From assembly GCA_016715505.1 (NCBI GenBank), contig JADJZY010000009.1, positions 1 to 64,000 of the forward strand: DNA of 64,000 bases. The letters are read 5' to 3'. Source of the DNA: Bacteroidota bacterium (GTDB lineage: Bacteria > Bacteroidota > Bacteroidia > Chitinophagales > Chitinophagaceae). Positions 6,747-15,582 of this stretch are shown one piece after another. The notes under the pieces are model-generated. The model saw nothing but the letters and a program-made list of their open reading frames with translations. It was not told where the DNA came from and ran no database searches. The translations under genes were made by a program, and so were the position numbers. The number at the start of each line of letters is the position of its first letter. The stretch's first letter is position 1.

Positions 6747-8264
6747 CTACGACTTCATTTTTTTGAGCAATTCATCTAAGCCTAAAATTTCAGCACAGGT
6801 TAAAACAGCAGTCACAGAAACCCCCAATACCCCATGTAAATTGATATTCTGCCCGGTCAGCAATAGATTCGGTATTTTAGTTCGTGTTGCATAAGTGGTG
6901 TTGGCCAGGTCATCTACATTTTTTTGAAAACCATACATCGACCCTTCGGGAATATGCAGGTAATCGCGATACGTTAAAGGTGTACACAAATCACTTGTTT
7001 CAATACAGGAGGCCAAATCCGGTATCCAATGCGCCAGTCCACTGATGATTTCCAAGCTGAGTTCATTCTTTTTATTTTCATATTCCTGCCCCCGGGAATG
7101 AGGCTGCCCTGTGGTTCGAAAGGTATTAGACCATTCACGCCATTCCTGAAATGGCCTGTAAACCAGCACTGAAAGCCCGGAAGCAAAACCGGGGTCCTCA
7201 GAATCCTGATAATAAAAAACGCCAAAGGTTTGTATTTGCCCCGAGCGCTCCGGCCTGAGGTCGTCCCAAATATGCTCGCTGCGATGGTAGTATCTGTTGT
7301 GGTTCACATAAGGCAAAGTCCCTTTTTTTAAGACAATATTTAGCATCGCTGCCGATACAGTATGAGGCGTTGAGGCAATACGTTTGCGAGTCGCCGGCTT
7401 GATGAGTTTACTTTCCAATAAATCAAAACTTGGTCCCGGCGCGATGTTGGAGATAAACCAATCCGCTTGAAAAATCCTACCATCTTCCAATTGTAGTTCC
7501 TGTATTTTCCCGGCTTCCTCCTTGAGGCGAATAACCAGTGCATTTCGATACACCTTCCCACCTGAATGATGTATGAGGTCCTGCAGTACTTTTGCCAATT
7601 TCGCACTTCCGGAAGCAAATTTGTAACTGCCTTCGATATAGGAATTTTGAATCAGGGCATGTAAATAAAAAGGGGTCGTATCGGGCACGCCTGCATACAA
7701 TTGATGATGCCCGCATAGAACGGCTTTTAGCCTTGAATCTTGGATAAAACGATCCAAAATATCTGCCAATGAATCCTGGCTCACTTTCGATTTCAGATTC
7801 GCATCTCCATTCTCTAAATTGTACAATGGAAAATGCAAGCATACCTCACGCATATAACTGAGGTATTGTTGTATTGCTTCCCTTTGATGCGGAAAACGCT
7901 CCGTTAGTTTTTGTTGAAATAGCTCGTATCCCTGGGCAAGCTGAAACCTCTCCTGCCCGATAATGATTTCATCGAAGCAGGTGGCATCCAGTTTTTGCAA
8001 ATCCAGTTCATCAAGAATCCCCAGATAGTTAAAAATACGAAAGAGCGTTTGGTTGGGATTTAAACTCCCCACATAATGAACAGCCGATTCGAAACGATGA
8101 CCTTTGACGGAAAAGGACTGCAGACTCCCGCCAATTTGTTTGTTTTTATCTACAACACCCACCCGATAACCTTCTTTCGATAAAAAAGCAGCACATAAGA
8201 GTCCGCCAAGTCCTGCACCCAAAACCATGATATCATATTTAAGTATTTGAGAATCAGGCTGCAT
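6747..8264 (-). CDS. Phytoene desaturase/RetSat-like FAD oxidoreductase
   Basis: This 505-residue flavoprotein starts with a dinucleotide-binding motif (VLGAGLGGLLCAAFLSKEGY, residues 14-33, followed by VVDKNKQIGGS) and ends with the CrtI-family FAD motif LLLTGQNINLHGVLG. That places it in the phytoene desaturase / all-trans-retinol 13,14-reductase superfamily; GAKLA-like SGSAKLAKVLQDLI also fits. The actual substrate, perhaps a polyene or lipid, is not visible. It precedes the C45 acyltransferase by 45 bases on the same strand, and the two may work together. No other carotenoid gene is nearby. Confidence 0.8.
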   Translation of the reverse strand: MQPDSQILKYDIMVLGAGLGGLLCAAFLSKEGYRVGVVDKNKQIGGSLQSFSVKGHRFESAVHYVGSLNPNQTLFRIFNYLGILDELDLQKLDATCFDEIIIGQERFQLAQGYELFQQKLTERFPHQREAIQQYLSYMREVCLHFPLYNLENGDANLKSKVSQDSLADILDRFIQDSRLKAVLCGHHQLYAGVPDTTPFYLHALIQNSYIEGSYKFASGSAKLAKVLQDLIHHSGGKVYRNALVIRLKEEAGKIQELQLEDGRIFQADWFISNIAPGPSFDLLESKLIKPATRKRIASTPHTVSAAMLNIVLKKGTLPYVNHNRYYHRSEHIWDDLRPERSGQIQTFGVFYYQDSEDPGFASGLSVLVYRPFQEWREWSNTFRTTGQPHSRGQEYENKKNELSLEIISGLAHWIPDLASCIETSDLCTPLTYRDYLHIPEGSMYGFQKNVDDLANTTYATRTKIPNLLLTGQNINLHGVLGVSVTAVLTCAEILGLDELLKKMKS

Positions 8265-8466
8265 TAAAATTGGCTTAATCTTTGTATCAATATTGAGGTG
8301 AATGAATGGATGAAACTCCTTGTTTAGGTTGAAGTGCTAAAGTAAGTATAAATTGAAGTTGCATCTCCAAAATTCAATCCCTTTATTTTGCTTTATCCAT
8401 TTTGATGCTTACCTTCATACTAGTTCTTTTAAATACATATTTTTTAACTGACTTAAATAAAAAACC

Positions 8467-8772
8467 ATGAATGTACAAATTCGCACACAGCGTTTTGATG
8501 CTGACAAGAAACTGATTGCGCACGTTAATGAAAAAGTCGTCAAATTAAAAACCTACCATGACAGTATAGTGGATGTTGAAGTTTATCTGAAAATTGATAA
8601 TGTCGTTCATCAGATTAAGGATAAAATTGCAGAGATTAAAGTTCACATACCCAAACACACTTTTTTTGTCAAACATGAGTCCAAACATTTCGAAGAGTCA
8701 TTTGACTTAGCACTGAAGGCACTCATCAACCAGATTAAACATTACAAAGAAAAACAAAAAGAAACACATTAA
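8467..8772 (+). CDS. hpf: Ribosome hibernation-promoting factor (short HPF/YfiA family)
   Basis: The 101-residue protein has the single HPF/RaiA domain: MNVQIRTQRFDADKKLIAHV at the start, an alternating beta-strand region (VDVEVYLKI, KIAEIKVHIP) and the closing helix FEESFDLALKALINQIKHYKEK. It binds the 30S subunit at the mRNA/tRNA channel and helps form inactive ribosome dimers in stationary phase. Length fits the short form. It is a single gene closed by a strong terminator. Confidence 0.9.
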   Translation: MNVQIRTQRFDADKKLIAHVNEKVVKLKTYHDSIVDVEVYLKIDNVVHQIKDKIAEIKVHIPKHTFFVKHESKHFEESFDLALKALINQIKHYKEKQKETH

Positions 8773-8782
8773 ATGATTCAAG

Positions 8783-8814
8783 TACTCCCGGAAAACACCG
8801 GGAGTATTTTTTTT
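8783..8814 (+). terminator. Terminator of hpf
   Basis: TACTCCCGG, loop AAAACA, CCGGGAGTA form a 9-bp GC-rich stem followed by eight T residues. Confidence 0.92.
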
Positions 8815-8831
8815 GATATAGTTTTACAGCG

Positions 8832-9662
8832 ATGATTTGTTTTCCGAATGGTAAAATCAATTTAGGCCTTCGCATCACTGAAAAACGAAGCGATGCTTAT
8901 CATAATTTGGACACCGTATTTGTTCCATTGGCGATTCATGATGCCTTGGAATTTCAGGAAGCAACAGAAACCTCCTTTTTCTTGAGTGGCGATCCGGTAC
9001 CCGGCAACCCGAACGATAATTTTGTGGTAAAGGCTCTCGAATCTGATGCGGGAAAATTTTCCTGGAATACCTCCGCAAACCATTCATTTACTGAAGCATA
9101 TCCCGAATGGCAGGCATGGGTGGGAGGATCTTCGGATGCCTCATTCATGATCAGGGCCCTGAATGAAACATACTCGCTGAATATGAATCAAGATGATATG
9201 AAAAAAATTGCACTGGAGATTGGAAGCGATTGTCCCTTTTTCATCGAAAACAAACCCTGTTATGGCCAATCAAGAGGCGAGGTTCTCACCCCCTTGAACC
9301 TGGATTTGAGCAAATGGGAAATACTTGTGATCAAGCCGGGTATACATATCCCCACCTCATGGGCATTTCAGCAAATTCAAGTAGGCATGCCGGAACAAAG
9401 TTGTCGGGAAATCATGGCCTTACCGGTTTCAAGCTGGAAAAATATTCTCCTCAACGATTTCGAAGCACCCATTTTTAAACAATACCCTGCGATTGCAACA
9501 TTGAAAGATCAATTGTACGCCCATGGAGCCGTTTATGCTTCGATGAGTGGAAGTGGAAGTAGTCTATATGGCCTTTTTGATTCAGATAGTATACAGGAAG
9601 CGAAAACGGCCATTCAACGCGCTGCTCCGGATGTAGAAATTTTTATTACCCGGGCATTGTAG
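8832..9662 (+). CDS. ispE: 4-diphosphocytidyl-2-C-methyl-D-erythritol kinase
   Basis: IspE phosphorylates CDP-methylerythritol in the non-mevalonate isoprenoid pathway. The 276-residue protein shows the GHMP kinase motifs: FPNGKINLGLRI at residues 4-15, the ATP-binding WVGGSSDASF glycine-rich loop near residue 97, LEIGSDCPFF, and the C-terminal ASMSGSGSSLYGLF. Length is normal. It follows the hpf terminator by 18 bases and therefore needs its own promoter. Its 3' end faces rplT. Confidence 0.95.
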   Translation: MICFPNGKINLGLRITEKRSDAYHNLDTVFVPLAIHDALEFQEATETSFFLSGDPVPGNPNDNFVVKALESDAGKFSWNTSANHSFTEAYPEWQAWVGGSSDASFMIRALNETYSLNMNQDDMKKIALEIGSDCPFFIENKPCYGQSRGEVLTPLNLDLSKWEILVIKPGIHIPTSWAFQQIQVGMPEQSCREIMALPVSSWKNILLNDFEAPIFKQYPAIATLKDQLYAHGAVYASMSGSGSSLYGLFDSDSIQEAKTAIQRAAPDVEIFITRAL

Positions 9663-9758
9663 TGCGTTTATCTCCCCTAACCGAGCATCCGAAAGCAGTC
9701 CTTGTAGAATCGTTTGGCGCATCTTTTCATCCGACATATCCTCGTGGATGATCTGCAT

Positions 9759-9790
9759 CAAAAAAAAACACACCGACATGCGGTGTGTTT
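9759..9790 (-). terminator. Terminator downstream of rplT
   Basis: On the minus strand AACACACCG, a CATGT loop and CGGTGTGTT form a 9-bp stem followed by a run of T. It ends the rpmI-rplT unit. The interval between ispE and this hairpin also holds a protein-like minus-strand frame (EDMSDEKMRQTILQGLL) that I cannot assign. Confidence 0.88.
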
Positions 9791-9810
9791 GATATCATTG
9801 AATTGCCGGT

Positions 9811-10155
9811 TTATTTAACCTGAGCAACGATACTTTTGAATGTTTCTGGTTCATTCATCGCCAAATCAGCCAAAACTTTACGATTCAGGTTGATGTTGGC
9901 TTTTGCCAATTTATTGATGAATGTGGAATAATTCATTCCTTCCGCACGGATAGCAGCATTGATACGAGCAATCCACAGTGTGCGATATTCGCGTTTTTTC
10001 AGTTTACGACCTACAAACTTATAGGTCATCCCTTTTTCGACGACATTCTTCGCAACGGTAAATACGTTTTTACGTTTTCCGTAATAACCTTTAGCCTGGT
10101 TTAATATCTTTTTCTTTCTGGCTCTGCTGGCTACGGCATTTTTTGAACGAGGCAT
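9811..10155 (-). CDS. rplT: 50S ribosomal protein L20
   Basis: The 114-residue protein is a standard L20: MPRSKNAVASRARKKKILNQ, AKGYYGKRKN and the LWIARINAAIR signature near residue 62. L20 is an assembly protein for the 50S subunit and in many bacteria represses its own operon. It lies 32 bases downstream of rpmI. Confidence 0.98.
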   Translation of the reverse strand: MPRSKNAVASRARKKKILNQAKGYYGKRKNVFTVAKNVVEKGMTYKFVGRKLKKREYRTLWIARINAAIRAEGMNYSTFINKLAKANINLNRKVLADLAMNEPETFKSIVAQVK

Positions 10156-10187
10156 ATATTAGTTTTTTCGCTTGTTTATGAATGTGA

Positions 10188-10388
10188 TTAACCTCCGATA
10201 CAAAGAAGACGGTTAACCATGGTTGAATTGGTTTTATGTACCAAAGTACTTCCACGTAAATGACGTTTACGTGAGGTTGCTTTTTTGGTCAACAAGTGAC
10301 TTTTAAAGGCTTTGAATCGTTTAACTTTTCCACTTCCAGTAACCTTGAAGGTCTTTTTGGCGCGGGAGTGGGTCTTCATCTTAGGCAT
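10188..10388 (-). CDS. rpmI: 50S ribosomal protein L35
   Basis: The 66-residue protein has the L35 pattern: MPKMKTHSRAKKTFKVTGSG, a basic centre, and the short C-terminus. It is first in the rpmI-rplT unit. A TACCTTTG box lies 24 bases upstream. The initiation-factor gene infC, which commonly precedes rpmI, is absent; a divergent transporter gene takes that place. Confidence 0.97.
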   Translation of the reverse strand: MPKMKTHSRAKKTFKVTGSGKVKRFKAFKSHLLTKKATSRKRHLRGSTLVHKTNSTMVNRLLCIGG

Positions 10389-10411
10389 TTCGACTATTTT
10401 TTTAAGGAGTG

Positions 10412-10419
10412 CAAAGGTA
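10412..10419 (-). promoter_or_regulatory. -7 promoter box of rpmI-rplT
   Basis: TACCTTTG on the minus strand, 23 bases before the rpmI ATG, fits the Bacteroidota -7 consensus. Confidence 0.55.
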
Positions 10420-10478
10420 AGTATTTTTATGAAAAAACCGAATATTACCGCGCTTTTTCTGCTATTTTGTGCAAAATT

Positions 10479-11366
10479 ATGAAAAATGCCCTTTTACAGA
10501 TGCATCTGGCCGTGTTTTTATGGGGCTTTACGGGTGTATTGGGAAAAGCGATACAATTGGGAGAATTTCCATTAACCTGGTACAGAACCCTCATGACGGC
10601 CTTGATTTTGGGTGCCATTCTCTCCTATGAAAAAGCCTGGCAGAAACTCAGTGTTCGTGAAATGGGTCGATTTGCCATCATTGGAAGCATCATTGCTATT
10701 CATTGGATTGCTTTTTATGGCTCTATCAAATATGCCAATGCCTCTGTTGCTTTAATTTGCCTTTCTACGGCCGGTGTATTTACAGCCATATTAGAGCCTT
10801 TATTTTTTCGAAGTAAATTCAATTTCAGGGAAATGTTAGTAGGACTTGTTGCTTTATTGGGCATGTACCTCATCTACCACTTTGAGTTTCATTATGCTTT
10901 AGGTATAGCACTTGGCGTGATGGCATCTTTACTCAGTGCATTGTTTACCTTATTAAACAAAACCATCATCGGCTCATATCCGGCTCGTACGGTTGCTTTT
11001 TATGAGATTGGTTCAGGATTTCTATTCCTAACCCTTTTCATGCCTGTTTATCTCATCTTCTTTCCGGAAATTTCCTTTTCTCCGAGTGCCAGTGATTGGG
11101 GCTGGTTATTGATATTAAGCCTCTTTTGCACCGTTTGGGCTCAATCGCTCGCTTTACAGGCTTTAAAAACCCTCAGTTCTTTTACGACTGTACTCATGGT
11201 GAATCTTGAGCCTGTTTATGGGATTTTGCTGGCCATTCTGTTCTTTCGGGAGAACAAAGAACTAGGACCAGGTTTTATTGCCGGGATGATTTTAATTGCT
11301 GCCAGTGTAGCCTTACATACTTTTATGATGATGAAAGGTGGAAGAAAACAAAAACGCACGGCTTAG
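10479..11366 (+). CDS. EamA/DMT-family transporter
   Basis: This 295-residue integral membrane protein has about ten predicted hydrophobic helices arranged as two EamA repeats (for example MHLAVFLWGFTGVLGKAIQL at the start and LMVNLEPVYGILLAILFF in the second half; the NLEPV motif is typical). Such proteins export metabolites or drugs; the substrate is unknown. The ATG at 10479 is chosen because longer readings run back into rpmI on the other strand. Confidence 0.9.
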   Translation: MKNALLQMHLAVFLWGFTGVLGKAIQLGEFPLTWYRTLMTALILGAILSYEKAWQKLSVREMGRFAIIGSIIAIHWIAFYGSIKYANASVALICLSTAGVFTAILEPLFFRSKFNFREMLVGLVALLGMYLIYHFEFHYALGIALGVMASLLSALFTLLNKTIIGSYPARTVAFYEIGSGFLFLTLFMPVYLIFFPEISFSPSASDWGWLLILSLFCTVWAQSLALQALKTLSSFTTVLMVNLEPVYGILLAILFFRENKELGPGFIAGMILIAASVALHTFMMMKGGRKQKRTA

Positions 11367-11376
11367 AGCAATTAAA

Positions 11377-11400
11377 AAAGGGTCAAACTTGGACCCTTTC
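11377..11400 (-). terminator. Terminator between convergent genes
   Basis: AAAGGGTC and GACCCTTT form an 8-bp stem with a seven-base loop. A T-run follows on the minus strand, which suits the outer-membrane gene at 11421; a weaker T-rich stretch follows on the plus strand. Confidence 0.65.
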
Positions 11401-11420
11401 ATTCTAATATTTTTGAATCA

Positions 11421-12269
11421 TTAAAAATCAAATAAATAACGTCGGATTCCAATACTTATCCCGAAATTAAACGGATGTGTGCCGGCGCGGTTATGATTGG
11501 TTTTTGGCGCAAACATATATTTCGCATAGTTCTCGAACGGGCGATCGAGTCGAGGCTTTTCGGCAATTGCAGTTGACCCGGTTGGTGTAAAAGTCACCTC
11601 CTCATTATTTTCAGCATTCGTAATCAGAAACTCCCCTTTCACTTGTATCATCAAATCGGTTTTTTCACCAATTTTATAGTTAAATCCAACACCTCCCAAT
11701 GCACCTAAACCATGTCTTTTAAAAGGTCGTTTATCCATGGCATAAGAGGTCTTTGCAGTATCACCTACCAAATTGGATACATAAGATTCTTTATCGATAC
11801 GCGTTTCCAGGTCCTTTACAGTAGGATCTTTAAAATCGTACAGAATATAATCGGAATAACCGGTATTGTAGGAATAATAAAAGCCCCATGAGAAAATGAA
11901 TTTCATTTTTCGATCATTAACGGCCTGCATCGCAAAGGTGAGTGGTATCTTCAGATATGAAGTCTTGGTTGTCGCTTTCAGGTCGTAATTGTATGTACCG
12001 TCAGAGCCTTTATACTTTTGATTATTGGTTCCAAACTGAATCCCACCAGATACTGAGAATCCATTTTCGTACAAATAACCATATTCAAATTGTCCGGCAA
12101 TACCCGGCGTAAAACTATAAGTCTGGAAGCTGTCTGCGCGAAGGTCATCCGAATTAAATAAATTCGATTTGTATGCAAATAAGTTAACCCCGTAAAAGGT
12201 TCCGTACATCTGTGCAGATGCAGTCCAGGCAGTTGCCAAAAACAAGGCTGCGATAATCCATTTTTTCAT
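11421..12269 (-). CDS. Outer-membrane beta-barrel protein
   Basis: The 282-residue product starts with a signal peptide (MKKWIIAALFLATAWTASAQ) and then shows alternating aromatic/polar strands typical of an eight-to-ten-strand barrel, for example GFSVSGGIQFG and HPFNFGISIGIRRYLFDF. It ends in phenylalanine, the usual signal for BAM-dependent insertion. It resembles the generic outer-membrane beta-barrel proteins of Bacteroidota. A specific role is not evident. Confidence 0.75.
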   Translation of the reverse strand: MKKWIIAALFLATAWTASAQMYGTFYGVNLFAYKSNLFNSDDLRADSFQTYSFTPGIAGQFEYGYLYENGFSVSGGIQFGTNNQKYKGSDGTYNYDLKATTKTSYLKIPLTFAMQAVNDRKMKFIFSWGFYYSYNTGYSDYILYDFKDPTVKDLETRIDKESYVSNLVGDTAKTSYAMDKRPFKRHGLGALGGVGFNYKIGEKTDLMIQVKGEFLITNAENNEEVTFTPTGSTAIAEKPRLDRPFENYAKYMFAPKTNHNRAGTHPFNFGISIGIRRYLFDF

Positions 12270-12337
12270 AAGGCCTAAAAGTAATTACAAAATCAGGAAA
12301 TCGAAAACAAAATCTGTAAATTCTAATGAGGTGGTGG

Positions 12338-13888
12338 TTAAAACCAGGATGTTTTTTTTCGCCGGCGTGTAGTTCCCCCCAAGCCCAATACGCCCAATAA
12401 GGTTCTGGTAATAACACTGGCTGCGGTGCGTCCGACCTGTCGGGCTACCGGATTATCGAGTATGGATTCCAAGGTGCTTTTTTCTTTTTTGCCGCCCTTT
12501 TCCTTTATTTCTTCATCATCCGTTTCATTTTGTCGCCCTTCATCATTGGCTTTGGACAATTTTTCGTTGAGCAATTCATATGCGCTTGCTGAGTCAATCA
12601 CTTCATTATATTTTCGGGCAATGCGCGATTGGGCTATAATCTCCTGAATTTCCTGAGGTGTTAATACATCCATTCGGGTGGCAGGTGGCTTCAACAAAGT
12701 GTGTACCAAAGGGGTAGGAATCCCTTTCTCATTGAGTAAGGTTACAATGGCCTCCCCGATGCCCATTTGGGTGATGATTTCTTCCGTTTCATACCAGCTA
12801 GTTTCCGGGTAATTTTGAGCAACTTTCTTGATATCCTGCCTGTCCTTGGCTGTAAAAGCACGCAGGGCATGTTGCACTTTCATCCCTAACTGCCCCAGTA
12901 CGGATTGCGGAATATCGTTGGGGTTTTGGGTGACAAAAAATATACCCACTCCTTTTGAGCGAATGAGTTTGACAACAGTTTCCAGTTGCTGCAGTAAAGC
13001 ATCGGTCGCATCTTGAAAAATAAGGTGAGCCTCATCAATAAACAGCACCAATTTAGGCTTATCCAAATCGCCGGCTTCGGGTAAACTACCATATAACTCT
13101 GCCAGCAATTGAAGCATAAAAGTTGAAAATAATTTAGGCCTGTCTTGTAAATCAGTGACCCTCACAATGGAAATATACCCTTTGCCGGTATCATCAAATC
13201 GCATCAAATCATCCACTTCAAAGGATTTTTCGCCAAAAAAAACATCGGCCTTTTGCTGCTGCAATTCAATGATTTTGCGAAGAATAGTCCCCGTTGATTG
13301 TCCGCTGATATTGCCATATGCTTCTTTAATTTCATCTTTTCCCTCATTGTTCATAAACTGTAGCACCCGGGTCAAGTCCTTGAGGTCCAACAGAGGCAAT
13401 TGATGATCGTCGCAATATTTAAAAATCATCGACATGATCCCTTCCTGGGTATCATTCAAACCAAGAATTTTCGATAGCAAAACCGGTCCAAATTCAGAAA
13501 CGGTCGCCCTTAGTCGAGTTCCGGGTTCATCGCTCAGACTCAGCAATTCAATGGGAAATTTTTCGCCCTGAAAATTGATGCCTAATAGTTTGCAGCGTTC
13601 TTCAATTTTTGGGTTCATCGAACCTGCCGCCGCAATCCCACTTAAATCTCCTTTAATATCCATCATTAAACAGGAACAGATGCTGCACTTAATCCCTCGG
13701 CCAATAATTGGAGTGTTTTTGTTTTCCGGTTCCGGTTGCTCCGGCAATTAAGCCATGACGATTCATGGTCTTTAAAGGCAAAACACACGGGCCTCAGGTT
13801 TTACATGGGTTTCGTGCATACCTGTGCCTAAATAAACCGATTCCCCTTTAAAGGTATAGGCAGCTAAAATTTCTTGTTCGAACGACAT
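12338..13888 (-). CDS. HerA-like ATPase (DUF853/YjgR family), frameshifted
   Basis: This gene encodes a helicase HerA-like ATPase of the DUF853 family, about 515 residues if frames are joined. From ATG 13888 the first frame gives MSFEQEILAAYTFKGESVYL and GTGMHETHVKPEA. After breaks near 13755-13775 the frame resumes with MNRHGLIAGATGTGKTKTLQ (Walker A), then breaks again near 13720 and 13665 before LMMDIKGDLSGIA. The Walker B region VLFIDEAHLIFQDATD and the VGIFFVTQNPNDIP motif lie in the long C-terminal frame. The breaks near 13720 and 13665 each lack one base in an A or T run, so sequence error is likely. The cellular role of this family is poorly known. Confidence 0.8.
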
Positions 13889-13895
13889 CTTGCGA

Positions 13896-14012
13896 TTATT
13901 TTATTTTCAGCAAATGTAAATGATCCGCCAAATCCTTTGCATTTTTAATCCCTGAAACGATACCTCGAATGCTAAATTGTATCAATCTTTCATGCTCGCA
14001 TTTATCGTTCAT
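13896..14012 (-). CDS. Possible small protein (38 residues)
   Basis: A short minus-strand frame from ATG 14012 encodes MNDKCEHERLIQFSIRGIVS and a helix-like tail ending LADHLHLLKIK. The frame is open upstream for about 20 more codons. It has plausible codon use and sits directly upstream of the DUF853 gene in the same direction. I do not recognise it, and chance is possible. Confidence 0.25.
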   Translation of the reverse strand: MNDKCEHERLIQFSIRGIVSGIKNAKDLADHLHLLKIK

Positions 14013-14179
14013 GTTGCAGTAGTCCAATTTTAAATAAATCACATGATACGAACTGCAATCACACCAACCTTACGATTGTAAAATTCCAAAGAGGAAGATT
14101 CATTTAAGACTGAGAAATTGGATAAAACCCGTTCAAGCTTTGGAAATTACGAGTAACTTTATCGTTTAAACGGATACCT

Positions 14180-14434
14180 ATGTCGGAAATCACCTCTGTT
14201 CAAATGCTGGATGACATTGAAAAAAAGATTCGTAAACTCATGCATCGAAATGAAAGACTTGAACAAGAAAATGCTGAACTGCAAAAGTCAATTTTTGAAT
14301 ACATCGCCCAAATGGATGTCCAAAAAAAGGAAATGAACCAATTGCAGGATCAACTGAAGGTGGCCCGGATTCGGGATGGATTGGACTCCAATGAACAAAA
14401 ATTATCCAAAGAACTGACCAATATATTAAATTGA
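14180..14434 (+). CDS. Small coiled-coil protein
   Basis: The 84-residue protein is almost entirely predicted coiled coil, with heptads from about residue 8 to 65 (IEKKIRKLMHRNERLEQENA, then ELQKSIFEYIAQ). It resembles the short coiled-coil proteins that Bacteroidota often encode beside zapA and that look like ZapB-type division factors, but no zapA is seen downstream here. The function is inferred only from shape. Confidence 0.6.
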   Translation: MSEITSVQMLDDIEKKIRKLMHRNERLEQENAELQKSIFEYIAQMDVQKKEMNQLQDQLKVARIRDGLDSNEQKLSKELTNILN

Positions 14435-14561
14435 TCGACAAATGTATCGCCGCTGTGCAAGTAAAAATTTAAAGCCGGCACTTGTTCATTTGGCCTATTC
14501 AGCCCCACTTGCATAAGCATTGGAAATGAATGCAATACTTATTTTAATCTAGACAAATTCG

Positions 14562-14569
14562 TACATTTG
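14562..14569 (+). promoter_or_regulatory. -7 promoter box
   Basis: TACATTTG, 16 bases before the ATG at 14586, fits the -7 consensus and would drive the membrane protein and the genes read through after it. Confidence 0.5.
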
Positions 14570-14585
14570 GTTTTTACTGCATCTC

Positions 14586-15581
14586 ATGACAGCCACCCAA
14601 AGAATTGATTTTATAAACATCGGATTACTTTTTTTCTCTTGTCTGATGGCGTTTGTGGTTCCCTTCGAATTATTTTTATTTGCCTATGGCGTTTTGGGGC
14701 CATTACATTACCTGACAGAAATATCCTGGTTACACGATAAGAATTATTTTTCTAAAGATCGCAGAGATATCATCCTCTTAGTGGTCATCTCCTTCATTTT
14801 AACTTTAGTAAACCTCAAAGGTTATATAGGGTTGGATAGCCTTGAATTAGATTCCACTTTTGTGAATGCCATCATTTTTATTGCATTCGGAAGTTCTTTA
14901 GTTTTTGCATTTATTAAAAATAAGATGATCAAAATTATCGGCGTGGCCATTGTAATTTTATTATCTGCCATTTCCGAAAGATATATGTTATTCTTCTCGG
15001 TGTTTTTGCCTACCCTCGTTCATGTATTTTTATTCACCTCGTTATTTATGTTATACGGCGCCCTAAAAAGTCGCTCGGTTCCGGGATACCTCTCCGTAGG
15101 ATTACATTTATTATTGCCGTTTGCATTGTTTTATCTTTTTCCCAATCAACCTTTCGTAGCGGTAACAGAATATGGCAAAACAGCCTACAAAGAATTTCAA
15201 GGGCTCAATGCCATCATCATCAATTTACTCAATACTTCCCAACCGGGAGATGGCGATATGATTCAGCGTATTTATCATTCCAACATGGGTATAGCCATCA
15301 TGCGATTTATTGCATTTGCTTATACTTATCATTATTTGAATTGGTTTTCGAAAACCAAAGTGATCCGTTGGCATGAAATTCCAAAGTCAAGAAGCATTTT
15401 AATTGCTGTTTTGTGGATTATTTCGGTATCTCTATACCTCATCGATTACAGTCTCGGATTTAAGTGGTTATTTTTATTGAGTTTTATGCACGTAATGTTA
15501 GAATTTCCGCTGAACTTTGTTTCGATTGCTGGTATATTCCGTTCGCTCAGCGGCATCGGATTAAAACCACGAACTACCTGA
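14586..15581 (+). CDS. Polytopic membrane protein of unknown function
   Basis: The 331-residue protein has about nine hydrophobic segments (for example GLLFFSCLMAFVVPFELFLF near residue 13 and SLYLIDYSLGFKWLFLLSFM near 290) and conserved-looking histidines (LHYLTEISWLHD, YTYHYLNWF, FMHVMLEFP). The histidine placement suggests an integral membrane enzyme rather than a transporter, but I cannot name the family. Its TGA stop is one base from the ATG of the nuclease gene, so the two are probably cotranscribed. Confidence 0.7.
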   Translation: MTATQRIDFINIGLLFFSCLMAFVVPFELFLFAYGVLGPLHYLTEISWLHDKNYFSKDRRDIILLVVISFILTLVNLKGYIGLDSLELDSTFVNAIIFIAFGSSLVFAFIKNKMIKIIGVAIVILLSAISERYMLFFSVFLPTLVHVFLFTSLFMLYGALKSRSVPGYLSVGLHLLLPFALFYLFPNQPFVAVTEYGKTAYKEFQGLNAIIINLLNTSQPGDGDMIQRIYHSNMGIAIMRFIAFAYTYHYLNWFSKTKVIRWHEIPKSRSILIAVLWIISVSLYLIDYSLGFKWLFLLSFMHVMLEFPLNFVSIAGIFRSLSGIGLKPRTT

Positions 15582-15582
15582 T

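Noticed and set aside
9582..9779. Minus-strand frame with protein-like text EDMSDEKMRQTILQ
   Set aside because: It runs through the rplT terminator and into the ispE 3' end, has no recognisable family and no start signal, so it is probably a shadow or a remnant.
12338..13888. HerA-like ATPase as part of a HerA-nuclease defence pair
   Set aside because: The sequence is the housekeeping-like DUF853/YjgR type and no NurA, Sir2 or DUF4297 partner is adjacent.
14435..14585. 6S RNA or zapA downstream of the coiled-coil gene
   Set aside because: No zapA-like frame could be read, and no convincing 6S-type fold was visible by eye.
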